NCBI RefSeq assembly: GCF_003343245.1 | Contig: NZ_CP024901.1 | Location: forward strand, 4,650,001-4,714,000 | DNA: 64,000 nt | Source of the DNA: Photorhabdus laumondii subsp. laumondii | GTDB taxonomy: Bacteria; Pseudomonadota; Gammaproteobacteria; Enterobacterales; Enterobacteriaceae | Direction of reading: 5' to 3' | In this document: positions 52,914 through 62,288 of the stretch, piece after piece | Layout: each line of letters begins with the position of its first letter | Numbering within the stretch: position 1 is the stretch's first letter | Program-made: the position numbers and the translations under genes | Notes under the pieces: model-generated | What the model saw: the letters and a program-made list of their open reading frames with translations, nothing else | What the model was told of the DNA's origin: nothing | The model's database searches: none

Positions 52914-53002
52914 GATAGTAGGCAGACAAATGGATGAGGCAAAAATTGGCACTAGTTTACCAGATTTTGTACATTTTGGGGGAAGTGTGTGGATAATTAA
53001 GT

Positions 53003-53029
53003 AAAAAACCCGCCAAAAAGACGGGTTTG
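53003..53029 (-). terminator. rpsI terminator
   Basis: On the minus strand ACCCGTC pairs with GGCGGGT across TTTTT, followed by TTTTTTAC, about 30 bp past the rpsI stop. Confidence 0.88.
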
Positions 53030-53060
53030 CACATTAAATAATTGCCATAAAGACAAAAAA

Positions 53061-53456
<396 letters not shown>

Positions 53457-53468
53457 CTATAATCCCGA

Positions 53469-54010
<542 letters not shown>

Positions 54011-54151
54011 GCACTATATGCAAGTTTTTGGGAAAAAAACATTGCTGTAACGTGGGGTCGCAAGATTATAGAGAAGTCAAAAATAAAAATCGACCCCCAT
54101 TTGAATATTTAAAATCAGTTTTCCGTCTGAAATAGATAAGCGAACTCAAAC

Positions 54152-55282
54152 TTAAGGTAAATGAGGTAATTTGAGATACTCTTCACTTTGCATCTCTTGC
54201 AAACGGGATAAGCAACGCTGGTATTCGAAAACCAACAACACCCCTTGGTAAATCTGCTCCATCGGCACCGCCGCATTAATTATCAATTTTACCCGGCGTT
54301 CATAAAATTCATCAACCAATGCCAAGAAACGACGAGCAGCATTTTCATTACCCGGCATTATCGCTGGAACCTGGTATAACAAAACCGTGTGATAACGTTT
54401 TGATAAAACAATGTAATCCATCTGACTACGCGCATCTTCACATAAGACGTTAAATCCAATTGCCAATACACCATCAGCGTCACGAATTGCCGGCATCCGC
54501 CGATGGTTAATTTCCAATATAGAAGCTTGTTCACCGCTATTACCGGCCAAAAGAATAAACATTCGATCCATCGCTCGTTTATTATCTTCATTCAGCGGTG
54601 TGAAATAGAGATGAGCTTGAGTCAACGTGCGCAACCGATAGTCAATACCCGAATCCACATTCATAACGTCACAATATTTTTTGATCTGCTCAATAGCAGG
54701 CAAAAAGCGAGCTCTCTGTAAACCATTACGATAGAGTTCATCAGGAGGAATATTTGACGTTGCAATCAAGGTAATCCCCCTGACAAACAGCGCTTCCAAC
54801 AATGCACCAAGAATCATAGCATCAGTAATATCGGAGACGAAAAATTCATCAAAGCAAAGTACATCTGTTTCCGTTTTAAAACCATCCGCCACAATATCCA
54901 GCGGATTTTCATGCCCTTGTAATACCATTAATTCTTCATGTACCCGCAGCATAAAACGATGGAAATGCAAACGTAATTTTCTTTCACCGGGTAAACTCTG
55001 GTAAAACATATCCATTAACCAAGTTTTCCCTCTACCAACGCCGCCCCACATATAAAGCCCTTGAACAGGTGCACAGCTCATTGACGTCGTTTTTCCTAAC
55101 AGTTTACTCAGACGCCCTTTCAAGCTTTGTCGCCTCACGGGATTGCCGGGAGAAACATTAATCAGAGCATGGTGAATGGTATCCAATTGAGCTACAACTT
55201 GACGCTGAACATCATCTGGTTGGTATTTGCCCTCAGAAAGGGCTTTTTGATAACATGATGAAGGGGTAATCAATGATGGCAT
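54152..55282 (-). CDS. zapE: Cell division ATPase ZapE (AFG1 family)
   Basis: ZapE (YhcM) is an AFG1-family ATPase that destabilises FtsZ polymers at the septum. The 376-aa product has a Walker A motif in LYMWGGVGRGKTWLMDMFYQ and a Walker B motif in VLCFDEFFVSDITDAMILG, followed by ITLIATSNIPPDEL sensor region. It is transcribed leftward, divergent from zapG; in E. coli it also sits near yhcB. Confidence 0.95.
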   Translation of the reverse strand: MPSLITPSSCYQKALSEGKYQPDDVQRQVVAQLDTIHHALINVSPGNPVRRQSLKGRLSKLLGKTTSMSCAPVQGLYMWGGVGRGKTWLMDMFYQSLPGERKLRLHFHRFMLRVHEELMVLQGHENPLDIVADGFKTETDVLCFDEFFVSDITDAMILGALLEALFVRGITLIATSNIPPDELYRNGLQRARFLPAIEQIKKYCDVMNVDSGIDYRLRTLTQAHLYFTPLNEDNKRAMDRMFILLAGNSGEQASILEINHRRMPAIRDADGVLAIGFNVLCEDARSQMDYIVLSKRYHTVLLYQVPAIMPGNENAARRFLALVDEFYERRVKLIINAAVPMEQIYQGVLLVFEYQRCLSRLQEMQSEEYLKLPHLP

Positions 55283-55387
55283 GACAATAACAATCCTTAA
55301 AATAATCGCCCGTTTTTTATCGTTTTTATGATTCAGATTGACCTTATTACCGGATCAATTGTCTACAATAAGGTCCACAATAAGATC

Positions 55388-55514
55388 TATACCCTATGGA
55401 TTTCAAGATGCATCGCGGCGGCAAAGGAATGAATCCCCGGGAGCATAGCAAACTATGTGACCGGAGTGAGCGAGTGCAGCCAACAAAGAGGCAATTTGAA
55501 AGATGACGGGTATA
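55388..55514 (+). repeat. ERIC element, copy 5
   Basis: A 127-bp TATA-bounded ERIC in the divergent gap between zapE and zapG; it carries a GGCGGCAAAGG variation in the core. Confidence 0.92.
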
Positions 55515-55625
55515 CAAACAAATGTAAATCATGATCAATATTCCACTCTAACTAGATTAACGGTTATAGTGACGATAATTAAGTGAAACATTCTGCGGAA
55601 CAACGATGTCGATGAAGGAGTAGCT

Positions 55626-56030
55626 ATGACTTGGGAGTATGCACTGATTGGATTGGTGGTTGGTTTTGCTATCGGAGCGCTAGTTATGCGTTTTGGTAAC
55701 ACTAAGCTGCGCCAGCAGAAAGCCTTACAAACTGAACTGGAGAATAATAAATCAGAACTGGAAGAGTATCGTAAAGAATTAGTTGGTCATTTTGCCCGTA
55801 GCGCAGAATTACTCGACAATATGGCTCGCGATTATCGTCAGTTATATCAGCATATGGCTAAAAGCTCTCATGAACTGATGCCGAATATGCCAGCACAAGA
55901 AAATCCATTTAATTATCGATTGACTGAATCAGAAGCGGATAATGATCAATCTCCGGTTAAAATGCCACCAAGAGATTATTCCGATGGTGCTTCCGGCCTG
56001 TTTCGTCCGATGAATGAAAAAAACCAGTAA
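55626..56030 (+). CDS. zapG: Inner-membrane cell-division protein ZapG (YhcB, DUF1043)
   Basis: ZapG/YhcB coordinates cell growth and division at the inner membrane in E. coli. The 134-aa product has an N-terminal transmembrane helix (MTWEYALIGLVVGFAIGALVM), a charged coiled coil (LRQQKALQTELENNKSELEEYRKEL), ARDYRQLYQHMAKSSHEL and a disordered tail ending GLFRPM. AAGGAG precedes the ATG. It is followed by degQ, the E. coli order. Confidence 0.95.
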   Translation: MTWEYALIGLVVGFAIGALVMRFGNTKLRQQKALQTELENNKSELEEYRKELVGHFARSAELLDNMARDYRQLYQHMAKSSHELMPNMPAQENPFNYRLTESEADNDQSPVKMPPRDYSDGASGLFRPMNEKNQ

Positions 56031-56036
56031 ATACCC

Positions 56037-56065
56037 TGCTGTGGCACATCGTGTGCCACAGCATT
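56037..56065 (+). terminator. zapG terminator
   Basis: TGCTGTGGCACA and TGTGCCACAGCA form a 12-bp perfect stem around TCG, 6 bp after the zapG stop, with only a weak T run after it. Confidence 0.7.
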
Positions 56066-56267
56066 AATTCAAATGTAAAATCTATTATCTACCTACAAGT
56101 TTTGTTTTTTTGTTTTTCAATCATGTAAATACCTGTAAAGAATCATGCTAAATCTGTTTGCCCGATGAACTTTATTTAATAATTAACAGTCATAGAGTAA
56201 TCATGGCAGCTTGCCAGAATTAACTCAATTAGCCTTCTAGCTTAGGTATACAAGAGAACAAAATTAG

Positions 56268-57644
56268 ATGAAAAGAAAACACTTATTCCTTAGTGCATTA
56301 GCAATCAGTATCGGGTTGTCTGCAATTTCTGTCCCTACGATTAGCAATGCTGCTTTACCTGCTGCTATCGCCGGTCAGACATTACCAAGCCTCGCACCGA
56401 TGCTTGAAAAAGTCCTGCCAGCCGTTGTCAGCGTGCATGTCTCTGGTACGCAAGTACAACAGGAACAGAGTATACCTGAAGAATTCAGATTCTTCTTTGG
56501 CCCAAATCTACCCATGGGCCGTGAAAGTACCCGCCCATTCCAAGGGCTTGGTTCAGGTGTCATCATTGACGCTGCCAAAGGTTATATATTAACCAACAAT
56601 CACGTTATTGAGAATGCAGATAAAATCCGTGTGCAATTGAATGATGGACGTGAATATGAAGCCAAATTATTAGGCCGCGATCCTCAGACAGATATTGCCT
56701 TGCTGCAACTGAAAGATGCTAAGAATTTAACTGCAATTACTATGGCCGATTCCGATAAGCTCCGAGTTGGTGATTTTGCTGTTGCGGTTGGTAATCCATT
56801 CGGCCTTGGTCAAACTGCAACCTCCGGCATTATCTCTGCGTTAGGACGTAGCGGTCTGAATCTGGAAGGATTAGAAAATTTTATCCAAACGGATGCCTCT
56901 ATTAACCGTGGCAACTCCGGTGGTGCACTGGTCAATTTGAATGGTGAATTAATCGGTATCAATACCGCTATTCTAGCCCCGGGTGGTGGTAACATCGGTA
57001 TCGGCTTTGCTATCCCAAGTAATATGGCAAAAACCCTGAGCGAGCAGCTTATCGCGCATGGTGAAGTAAAACGCGGTATCCTCGGTATTAAAGGTACTGA
57101 AATGAATTCCGATATCGCTAAGGCATTCAATATTGACGCCCAACGCGGAGCATTTGTCAGTGAAGTCTTACCAAAATCCGCCGCAGCGAAAGCAGGTATT
57201 AAATCCGGCGATATTCTTATTTCCGTTGATGGTAAGAAGATTAGTAGCTTTGCTGAACTGAAAGCCAAAATCGGCACAACGATACCAGGTAAAGAAATTA
57301 AAATTGGCTTATTACGCAAAGGTAAGCCAATGGAGGTTTCTGTTACGCTAGAAAACAGTGAAGGTCAAACAACCAAAGCCGGAAATCTAACCCTTGCCCT
57401 GCAAGGTGCAACCCTAAGCAATGGTGAAGTGAAAGGGACTTACGGTGTGAAAATCGATAGTGTTGCTCAAAACTCACCGGCGGCGTTATCTGGCTTACAG
57501 AAAAATGACCTGATTGTTGGGATCAATAATGAACGGATACAGAATATTAATGAACTGCGCAAAGTTATTGATTCTAAACCGCCAGTTATAGCGCTGAACA
57601 TTCTTCGCGGAGAAGAGAGTATTTATCTGTTGCTAAGAAATTAA
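56268..57644 (+). CDS. degQ: Periplasmic serine protease/chaperone DegQ
   Basis: DegQ is a periplasmic HtrA-family protease and chaperone that degrades misfolded proteins. A signal peptide ends near SNAALP (about residue 28). The catalytic triad is His112 (LTNNHVIEN), Asp142 (DPQTDIALLQL) and Ser217 (GNSGGAL). Two PDZ domains follow (about 280-370 and 390-458), so it is DegQ/DegP-like and not DegS. The position beside degS (after the IS) identifies degQ rather than degP. Confidence 0.96.
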   Translation: MKRKHLFLSALAISIGLSAISVPTISNAALPAAIAGQTLPSLAPMLEKVLPAVVSVHVSGTQVQQEQSIPEEFRFFFGPNLPMGRESTRPFQGLGSGVIIDAAKGYILTNNHVIENADKIRVQLNDGREYEAKLLGRDPQTDIALLQLKDAKNLTAITMADSDKLRVGDFAVAVGNPFGLGQTATSGIISALGRSGLNLEGLENFIQTDASINRGNSGGALVNLNGELIGINTAILAPGGGNIGIGFAIPSNMAKTLSEQLIAHGEVKRGILGIKGTEMNSDIAKAFNIDAQRGAFVSEVLPKSAAAKAGIKSGDILISVDGKKISSFAELKAKIGTTIPGKEIKIGLLRKGKPMEVSVTLENSEGQTTKAGNLTLALQGATLSNGEVKGTYGVKIDSVAQNSPAALSGLQKNDLIVGINNERIQNINELRKVIDSKPPVIALNILRGEESIYLLLRN

Positions 57645-57697
57645 TACTTTTAGTAAACATATTTAAGACACAGCGTAATGCTGTGTCCAGACCGCTG

Positions 57698-57727
57698 ACA
57701 AACCCCATTGAAAATAATGGGGTTTGT
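57698..57727 (+). terminator. Hairpin at the left end of the IS / degQ 3' region
   Basis: ACAAACCCCATT and AATGGGGTTTGT form a perfect 12-bp stem around GAAAAT, followed by TCCTTTC. It can end degQ transcription or shield the IS from it. Confidence 0.75.
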
Positions 57728-57795
57728 TCCTTTCATTACGAATCATAATACAACTCATTTTCCTCATTGACCCGATTCAATCGCCCGTCAGGGCG

Positions 57796-59189
57796 TTATT
57801 TTCGCTTCGCGGGCATTGACTGGCTCGCCCTCCAGAGATAAAAACAACAAAGCATCGCGACCAGCAAGGCTATCTTCTTGATATTTTGGGCAGTTGCCGC
57901 CAAAAGACACTGTATTTGCACCTTCTGCAACCCGCGAAAATGGGCATAACGGTGCCCGTGATGTTGCTTCGCATCCGCAAAACTGCGCTCTATTGTTTCC
58001 TTTCGTCGCTTGTAAACTTTTTTACCCCATTCCGTTAGCCGGTTTTCTCTGGCCTGCTCTTTACTGGCCTCCCAGATATGACGGGTTATCGTTTTTCCGC
58101 CTTTCGCGTGCGTGCAGGCATCACGCTGCGGGCAACACTGGCAGATAGCCGCCGGGGCCTGATAATGCCGGTATCCCTGACGGTCGGTTGTGGTATAAAT
58201 CAGTTTTTCTCCCTGCGGGCAGACATAACAATCCTGTAGCTGGTCATAGGTGAAATGTTTCTTCTGAAAGGTATTTGGTCCCTTATTCGGCCGGCGATAA
58301 CCTATGATGGGGATAATGCCTAACTGTTCCGTCAGATAACAAACCGGGGCCGTAAAATAGCCCGCATCCAACCCAACCGCGAGGGGATTGAGAGCAAAAC
58401 GCTCTAACTGACGCGTCAAACGCTTGATAAAAGGCTGGCTGTCGTGGACATTACCCGGTGTGGCGTAGGTATCGGTGATAATACCGACTTGCCCATCCAC
58501 GGTACGGTGGTCAAGGTAAAAGAACCCCCTGGGTTTGTTGGTCCGGTGCATAAACCCGCTTTCCGGATCGACGGTACTGACCTTCGTCTTTCTCTGCCGT
58601 TCCTTTAGGGCTGGCTTCAGGCTTTTTTTCCAGCTGCCGCCCGGTCTTGAGTGACGGCTTTATCCAGTGCGTCAACATAGGCGCCGGGGGGAACCGACCG
58701 CATGACATTCTCCGATTTATGCGGATTGGCACTGGCTTTCAGGTGGGTGCTGTCGGTATAGAGTACGTGTCCGCCCACAAATCCTTTGGCTATCGCCTGT
58801 TCAACAATGTGGTCAAAAATCTGTTGGAAGACCGCGGTATGATTGAAACGGCGGCGGCGGTTCTGGCTCAGGGTTGAGGCATCAGGGACCTTTTCTGTCA
58901 GTCCGAGGCGCAGAAACCAGCGGTAAGCCACATTAACCTGAATTTCCTGTACCAGACGGCGTTCACTGGGGACGCCAAACAAGTAGCCGAGTAACATCAT
59001 TTTAATCAGCATGACCGGATCGATAGCAGGACGGCCATTATTGTGGCAATACAACGGGGCGACTAATTCGCGGATAAATTCGAAATCAATGGCAGCATCG
59101 ACTTGACGGACCAAATGATTTTTAGGGACCAGCTCGTCAAGCGAGAGCGTTTCTGGCGGGAAAGTCTGGAGAGGGGGGGGTCTTAACAT
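57796..59189 (-). pseudogene. IS1182-family transposase, split by an A7 frameshift
   Basis: The first part (59189 down to about 58617, 190 aa) starts LRPPPLQTFPPETLSLDELV and has the family N-terminus and YTDSTHLKASAN (first acidic DDE residue). It runs into a stop just after a run of seven A in the sense strand (58622-58628). Shifting by -1 there restores the frame: KKSLKPALKERQRKTKVSTV, then FFYLDHRTVDGQVGIITDT, GLDAGYF (second Asp) and RRKETIERSFADAKQHHGHR (Glu). So the whole enzyme is encoded in two frames. It is either inactivated or made by slippage; the catalytic residues are intact. Confidence 0.85.
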
Positions 59190-59257
59190 GGTGGCAAGCT
59201 CCGTTGAGTGAACGGAACTTAATTAAAACAAAATGCCGGATAAAAAACCAGCACTTT

Positions 59258-59292
59258 GTCAATAATCTGAGACACAGCGTAATGCTGTGTCT
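59258..59292. repeat. Palindromic IS end (GACACAGCGTAATGCTGTGTC) with copy at 60355-60389
   Basis: The IS right end. A 35-bp sequence 86% identical to it (30 of 35) is at 60355-60389, and the palindromic core occurs also at the left end (57667-57687). Confidence 0.8.
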
Positions 59293-59303
59293 TAAATCAC
59301 TGA

Positions 59304-59342
59304 TATCCCTCACGACAGGTGGTCTTGTAAATCAGTTTTTCT
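59304..59342 (-). pseudogene. Fragment of a second, older IS1182 transposase
   Basis: The stretch 59304-59342 matches 58172-58210 inside the intact transposase at 31 of 39 positions, in the same orientation. On the minus strand it encodes EKLIYKTTCREGYQ against EKLIYTTTDRQGYR. It starts 8 bp after the intact element ends. Confidence 0.65.
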
Positions 59343-59354
59343 GGAGGACTCAAT

Positions 59355-59582
59355 ATGAGAACCGTAGTAATATTCAAAAGCGGCAATAACTGAGCTGTAA
59401 GTTTACCTCGCGACCTCGATTTCGAGGGAGTGAACGAATTGGAGATTATTCGTGAAGGCGATATCATTATTCTGCGACCGATTAAACCCAGTTGGAATTC
59501 CTTTTTACAACAAGAAAAAACTGACTCTGACTTTTTAACCGAACGACTGGATATTGTGGAAGAAGGACGCGTTAAGTTATGA
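59355..59582 (+). pseudogene. vapB: vapB-type antitoxin gene with a nonsense codon
   Basis: Reading from ATG at 59355 (GGAGG upstream) gives MRTVVIFKSGNN-stop-AVS and then LPRDLDFEGVNELEIIREG, the VapB signature, ending ERLDIVEEGRVKL. The TGA at 59391 (codon 13) replaces the usual Arg codon (CGA to TGA would do it). VapB binds and neutralises the VapC PIN toxin, but no vapC follows; ERIC copy 6 starts 7 bp after the vapB stop. Therefore this is a decayed antitoxin. Confidence 0.8.
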
Positions 59583-59589
59583 AAAAATA

Positions 59590-59716
59590 TATACCCGTCA
59601 TCTTTCAAGTTGCCTCTTTGTTGGCTGTACTCGCTCACTCCGGTCACATCGTTCTCTATGCTCCCGGGGATTCACTCCCTTGCCGTCGCGATCCATCTTG
59701 AAATCTTTAGGGTTTA
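59590..59716 (-). repeat. ERIC element, copy 6 (reverse orientation)
   Basis: About 127 bp, reverse orientation (CCCGTCATCTTTCAAGTTGC... CATCTTGAAATC), immediately after the vapB pseudogene where vapC would be expected to begin. Confidence 0.9.
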
Positions 59717-60354
59717 TCAATTTTTTTTAATGATTGCCCATGATTTTCGTAAACTTCTTACAGACCATGTAAAACCTCTTATTTATATTTAAGCAAATTA
59801 TTTTAATACGGTTAATCCTGTTAAATATTTTCACTCTTATTATTGAATTAACGCTGTCATTTGGTTAATCAATTTAAGACCGATTTTTCCTGATGTTTTC
59901 TCTTCCAATATCAGTATAGCATCGAATTTTTTACCCGTTTTAAAAAAACCTTAATCACTTATTTTTACCTTTAATGATTAAAGTTTTTACCTGCTTTTTC
60001 ATAATACACTTACTACTTTTTCCAGATTTTAAAACCACACTGACAGACCATAAACGTTTTTTTTAACTACTGTTTTATCATATTATCTGAATAAGCGAAA
60101 GTTTCTGTCACGCCTTGTTTTCAAATCACATGAAAAACGAAAACCCGCATGATTTAATCTGAACGAATCTCAACGTTATGAAGTAAATAAAAGCGCTAAA
60201 ACGAAAAGTTAAAGACAGTAAAAAAAGCGTTAAAATCCCTCAGATTGTAGCAAAATGCGATAAAACAGAGTTTAATACTCATGCAAACCATCAATACAAA
60301 TTTTTTCATTTTATTATTAATGAAAACTCAATAGTGATAATCGAAGCGCTAAAA
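59717..60354. other. AT-rich decayed region between ERIC copy 6 and the IS remnant
   Basis: About 640 bp, strongly AT-rich, no supported gene. A second IS right end (60355-60389) closes it, then 54 bp to the degS start. Confidence 0.5.
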
Positions 60355-60389
60355 GTCAGTAATCCGAGATACAGCATAATGCAGTGTCT
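60355..60389. repeat. Orphan IS1182-type terminal sequence
   Basis: Matches the right end of the intact IS at 30 of 35 positions, including the AGATACAGCATAATGCAGTG palindrome. Together with the fragment at 59304 it suggests an older, mostly lost IS copy. Confidence 0.7.
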
Positions 60390-60443
60390 GTTAATTTCTA
60401 TGTTATCCTGCAGTGACTGATTAACTCACACTGAATAATACCC

Positions 60444-61502
60444 ATGATTGCCAAGTTGCTGCGCTCTGCTTTTTTAGGATTACTTATCGCTGTAATTTTA
60501 CTGATGACCATTCCATCACTGCGCCCTAGCGGGCTGACATCAGCAATTACCAATAACAGTAATGACGAAGTTCCATTCAGCTTTAATAAAGGTGTCCGTA
60601 GGGCAGCACCCGCCGTAGTCAACGTCTACAGCAGCAACATGGGGAGTTTTTCTCACCAAGGCCGGGAAAACCATACCCTTGGTTCTGGCGTCATCATGAG
60701 TGATAAAGGCTACATTCTTACCAATAAACATGTCATTAATAATGCAGGACAAATTATTGTTGCACTGCAAGATGGTCATTTTTATGAAGCCCTCGTCATA
60801 GGCTCTGACAGCTTAACGGATCTTGCCGTCCTGAAAATTGATGCCGAAAACCTACCTGTCATAACGATTAATCCAAATAGAGTGGCGCATGTGGGAGATG
60901 TCGTTTTAGCCATTGGTAACCCTTACAACTTGGGGCAAACCATTACTCAAGGGATTATTAGCGCTACCGGTCGCGTTGGATTAAGCCCTACCCGCCGTCA
61001 AAACTTCCTCCAGACCGATGCTTCCATTAATCAGGGTAACTCTGGCGGAGCTTTGATTAATACCCTTGGCGAGCTAGTAGGTATCAATACATTATCATTC
61101 GATAAAAGTGAAAATGGTGAAACCCCAGAAGGATTAGGCTTTGCTATTCCGACTGAACTCGCCACCAAGATTATGCAGAAACTTATTCGTGACGGACGGG
61201 TTATCCGAGGTTTTATCGGCATAACGTCACAAGAGCTGCCACATATTCGCTCTTCTAACGGCAGTATTAATCAGATTCAAGGGTTACGAGTATTTCAGGT
61301 GACTACAAACGGACCAGCGCAAAAAGTTGGTATTAAAGTGGGTGATATCATTACCAGTGTCAATAACAAACCCGCTATTTCCGCGGTTGAAACAATGGAT
61401 CAAGTGGCTGAAATACGCCCCGGCAGCGTGGTTCCTGTCACTTTATTGCGCAATGGGAAAATATTATCGCTACAAGTGACCATTGAAGAATTTGAAAGTT
61501 AA
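60444..61502 (+). CDS. degS: Outer-membrane-stress sensor protease DegS
   Basis: DegS is an inner-membrane-anchored HtrA protease that cleaves RseA when its PDZ domain binds unfolded outer-membrane protein C-termini, releasing sigma-E. The 352-aa product has an N-terminal membrane anchor (AFLGLLIAVILLMTIPSL), the catalytic triad His96 (ILTNKHVIN), Asp126 and Ser200 (GNSGGALIN), and a single PDZ domain. It is the usual partner of degQ, now separated by the IS. Confidence 0.96.
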   Translation: MIAKLLRSAFLGLLIAVILLMTIPSLRPSGLTSAITNNSNDEVPFSFNKGVRRAAPAVVNVYSSNMGSFSHQGRENHTLGSGVIMSDKGYILTNKHVINNAGQIIVALQDGHFYEALVIGSDSLTDLAVLKIDAENLPVITINPNRVAHVGDVVLAIGNPYNLGQTITQGIISATGRVGLSPTRRQNFLQTDASINQGNSGGALINTLGELVGINTLSFDKSENGETPEGLGFAIPTELATKIMQKLIRDGRVIRGFIGITSQELPHIRSSNGSINQIQGLRVFQVTTNGPAQKVGIKVGDIITSVNNKPAISAVETMDQVAEIRPGSVVPVTLLRNGKILSLQVTIEEFES

Positions 61503-61601
61503 TGATAATCCACGATATTTCAGTGAATAACCGATTAATTAAAATAGTTAATAATCAGAGTGAATCTGTATCACCAATAACTTAACGAGCCCCCACATAG
61601 C

Positions 61602-61656
61602 TCTAGTTATTGATCCTTTAGCTGGCCGATTAGTAATTTCAATGGGTAACTATATA
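61602..61656 (+). pseudogene. Fragment duplicating part of the MBL-fold gene at 62289
   Basis: 55 bp identical at 50 positions to 63341-63395, encoding LVIDPLAGRLVISMGNYI against LAIDPLVGRLAISMNNYI. It is followed at once by ERIC copy 7 (the two overlap by two bases), so a former paralogue was cut or disrupted there. Confidence 0.85.
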
Positions 61657-61781
61657 TACCCTATGGATTTCAAGATGGATCGCGACGGCAAGGGCGTGAA
61701 TCCCTGGGAGCATAGAGAACGATGTGACCGGGGTGAGCAAGTGCAGCCAACAAAGAAGCAACTTGAAAGATGACGGGTATA
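61655..61781 (+). repeat. ERIC element, copy 7
   Basis: A 127-bp TATA-bounded ERIC directly abutting the gene fragment at 61602-61656. Confidence 0.92.
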
Positions 61782-62050
61782 AGTACTGTATTACTACTAC
61801 TTACAGTTTTTGATCTTATAACGAGATTTAGGGATTATGATGCTTTCTTCAATAAGAAACTTACACTATCAAGACACCAAGACACCGGCTCAACAATAAA
61901 TTTCACTCTCCTTTAGTCAACAAGCCCCAGCTCACTCATCGATTAAGTATGAGTATATAAAACATAATTTATGTAACATTTACCTCACATCTTAAAGGTT
62001 ATTATTGATAAAATCATTATAATAATTTATCAATACTTTCTTGGAGTACT
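61782..62050. other. AT-rich upstream region of the peptide cassette
   Basis: About 270 bp without a gene. It should contain the promoter of the peptide operon; TTTACC and TATTAT/TATAAT-like hexamers are abundant in 61970-62040 but cannot be paired confidently. Confidence 0.4.
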
Positions 62051-62089
62051 ATGCAAAACCATCTATTCTTTTTTATTCCAATGAACTAA
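62051..62089 (+). CDS. Putative 12-codon leader peptide
   Basis: ATG at 62051 has TTGGAG 5 nt upstream and encodes MQNHLFFFIPMN then stop, 28 bp before the peptide gene. Its run of three Phe and good ribosome-binding site resemble a leader peptide, but short ORFs like this are common by chance. Confidence 0.3.
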   Translation: MQNHLFFFIPMN

Positions 62090-62117
62090 GAAATATCATC
62101 GATTAAAGGAGAACAAT

Positions 62118-62231
62118 ATGAGTGATAAAGAAAAAGTTAAATTAGTACGTTTACTTAAACAAGTAAAAGGAAAAAAAGGCTCCAAGAGTCAGACCTCAAA
62201 ATCTGACGCAATCGCTGCTTACCACTATTAA
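62118..62231 (+). CDS. 37-aa putative precursor peptide (RiPP-like)
   Basis: An open frame from ATG 62118 with AAAGGAG 6 nt upstream, encoding 37 residues. The N-terminal part is Lys/Leu-rich and likely helical (KEKVKLVRLLKQVKGKKG), followed by a Ser/Thr/Lys stretch and the C-terminus SDAIAAYHY. The order leader-like helix then aromatic-ended tail is that of ribosomally made, post-translationally modified peptides, but I cannot name the family. It is followed by a strong hairpin, an MBL-fold gene and a membrane protein. No cysteine is present. Alternative: a small regulatory or toxin peptide. Confidence 0.6.
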   Translation: MSDKEKVKLVRLLKQVKGKKGSKSQTSKSDAIAAYHY

Positions 62232-62241
62232 TCTTTAAGCT

Positions 62242-62270
62242 AACAGCAACCTACATAGGTTGCTGTTTTG
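62242..62270 (+). terminator. Stem-loop between peptide and MBL genes
   Basis: AACAGCAACCTA and TAGGTTGCTGTT form a perfect 12-bp inverted repeat with two bases between, followed by TTG. The T tract is short (four T), so it may act as an attenuator or mRNA-stabilising hairpin. Confidence 0.7.
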
Positions 62271-62288
62271 CCATATATGGAGTGATGT

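Larger units (their letters stand above)
57661..59296 (-). mobile_element. IS1182-family insertion sequence
   Basis: About 1.64 kb containing an IS1182-type transposase. Its ends carry near-mirror sequences: left TTTAAGACACAGCGTAATG, right (reverse-complemented) TTTAAGACACAGCATTACG, continuing CTGTGTC and then TGACAAA on both sides, so they behave as terminal inverted repeats of about 40 bp that are themselves palindromic. A strong A/T-flanked hairpin (57698-57727) sits inside the left end. Because the tips are palindromic, the exact boundary and any target duplication cannot be fixed by eye. Confidence 0.8.

Noticed and set aside
57661..59296. Composite transposon or passenger genes
   Set aside because: Only the transposase frames fit; the hairpin ends explain the other repeats.
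62118..62231. Darobactin precursor
   Set aside because: The darobactin core WNWSKSF is absent and the tail is AIAAYHY.
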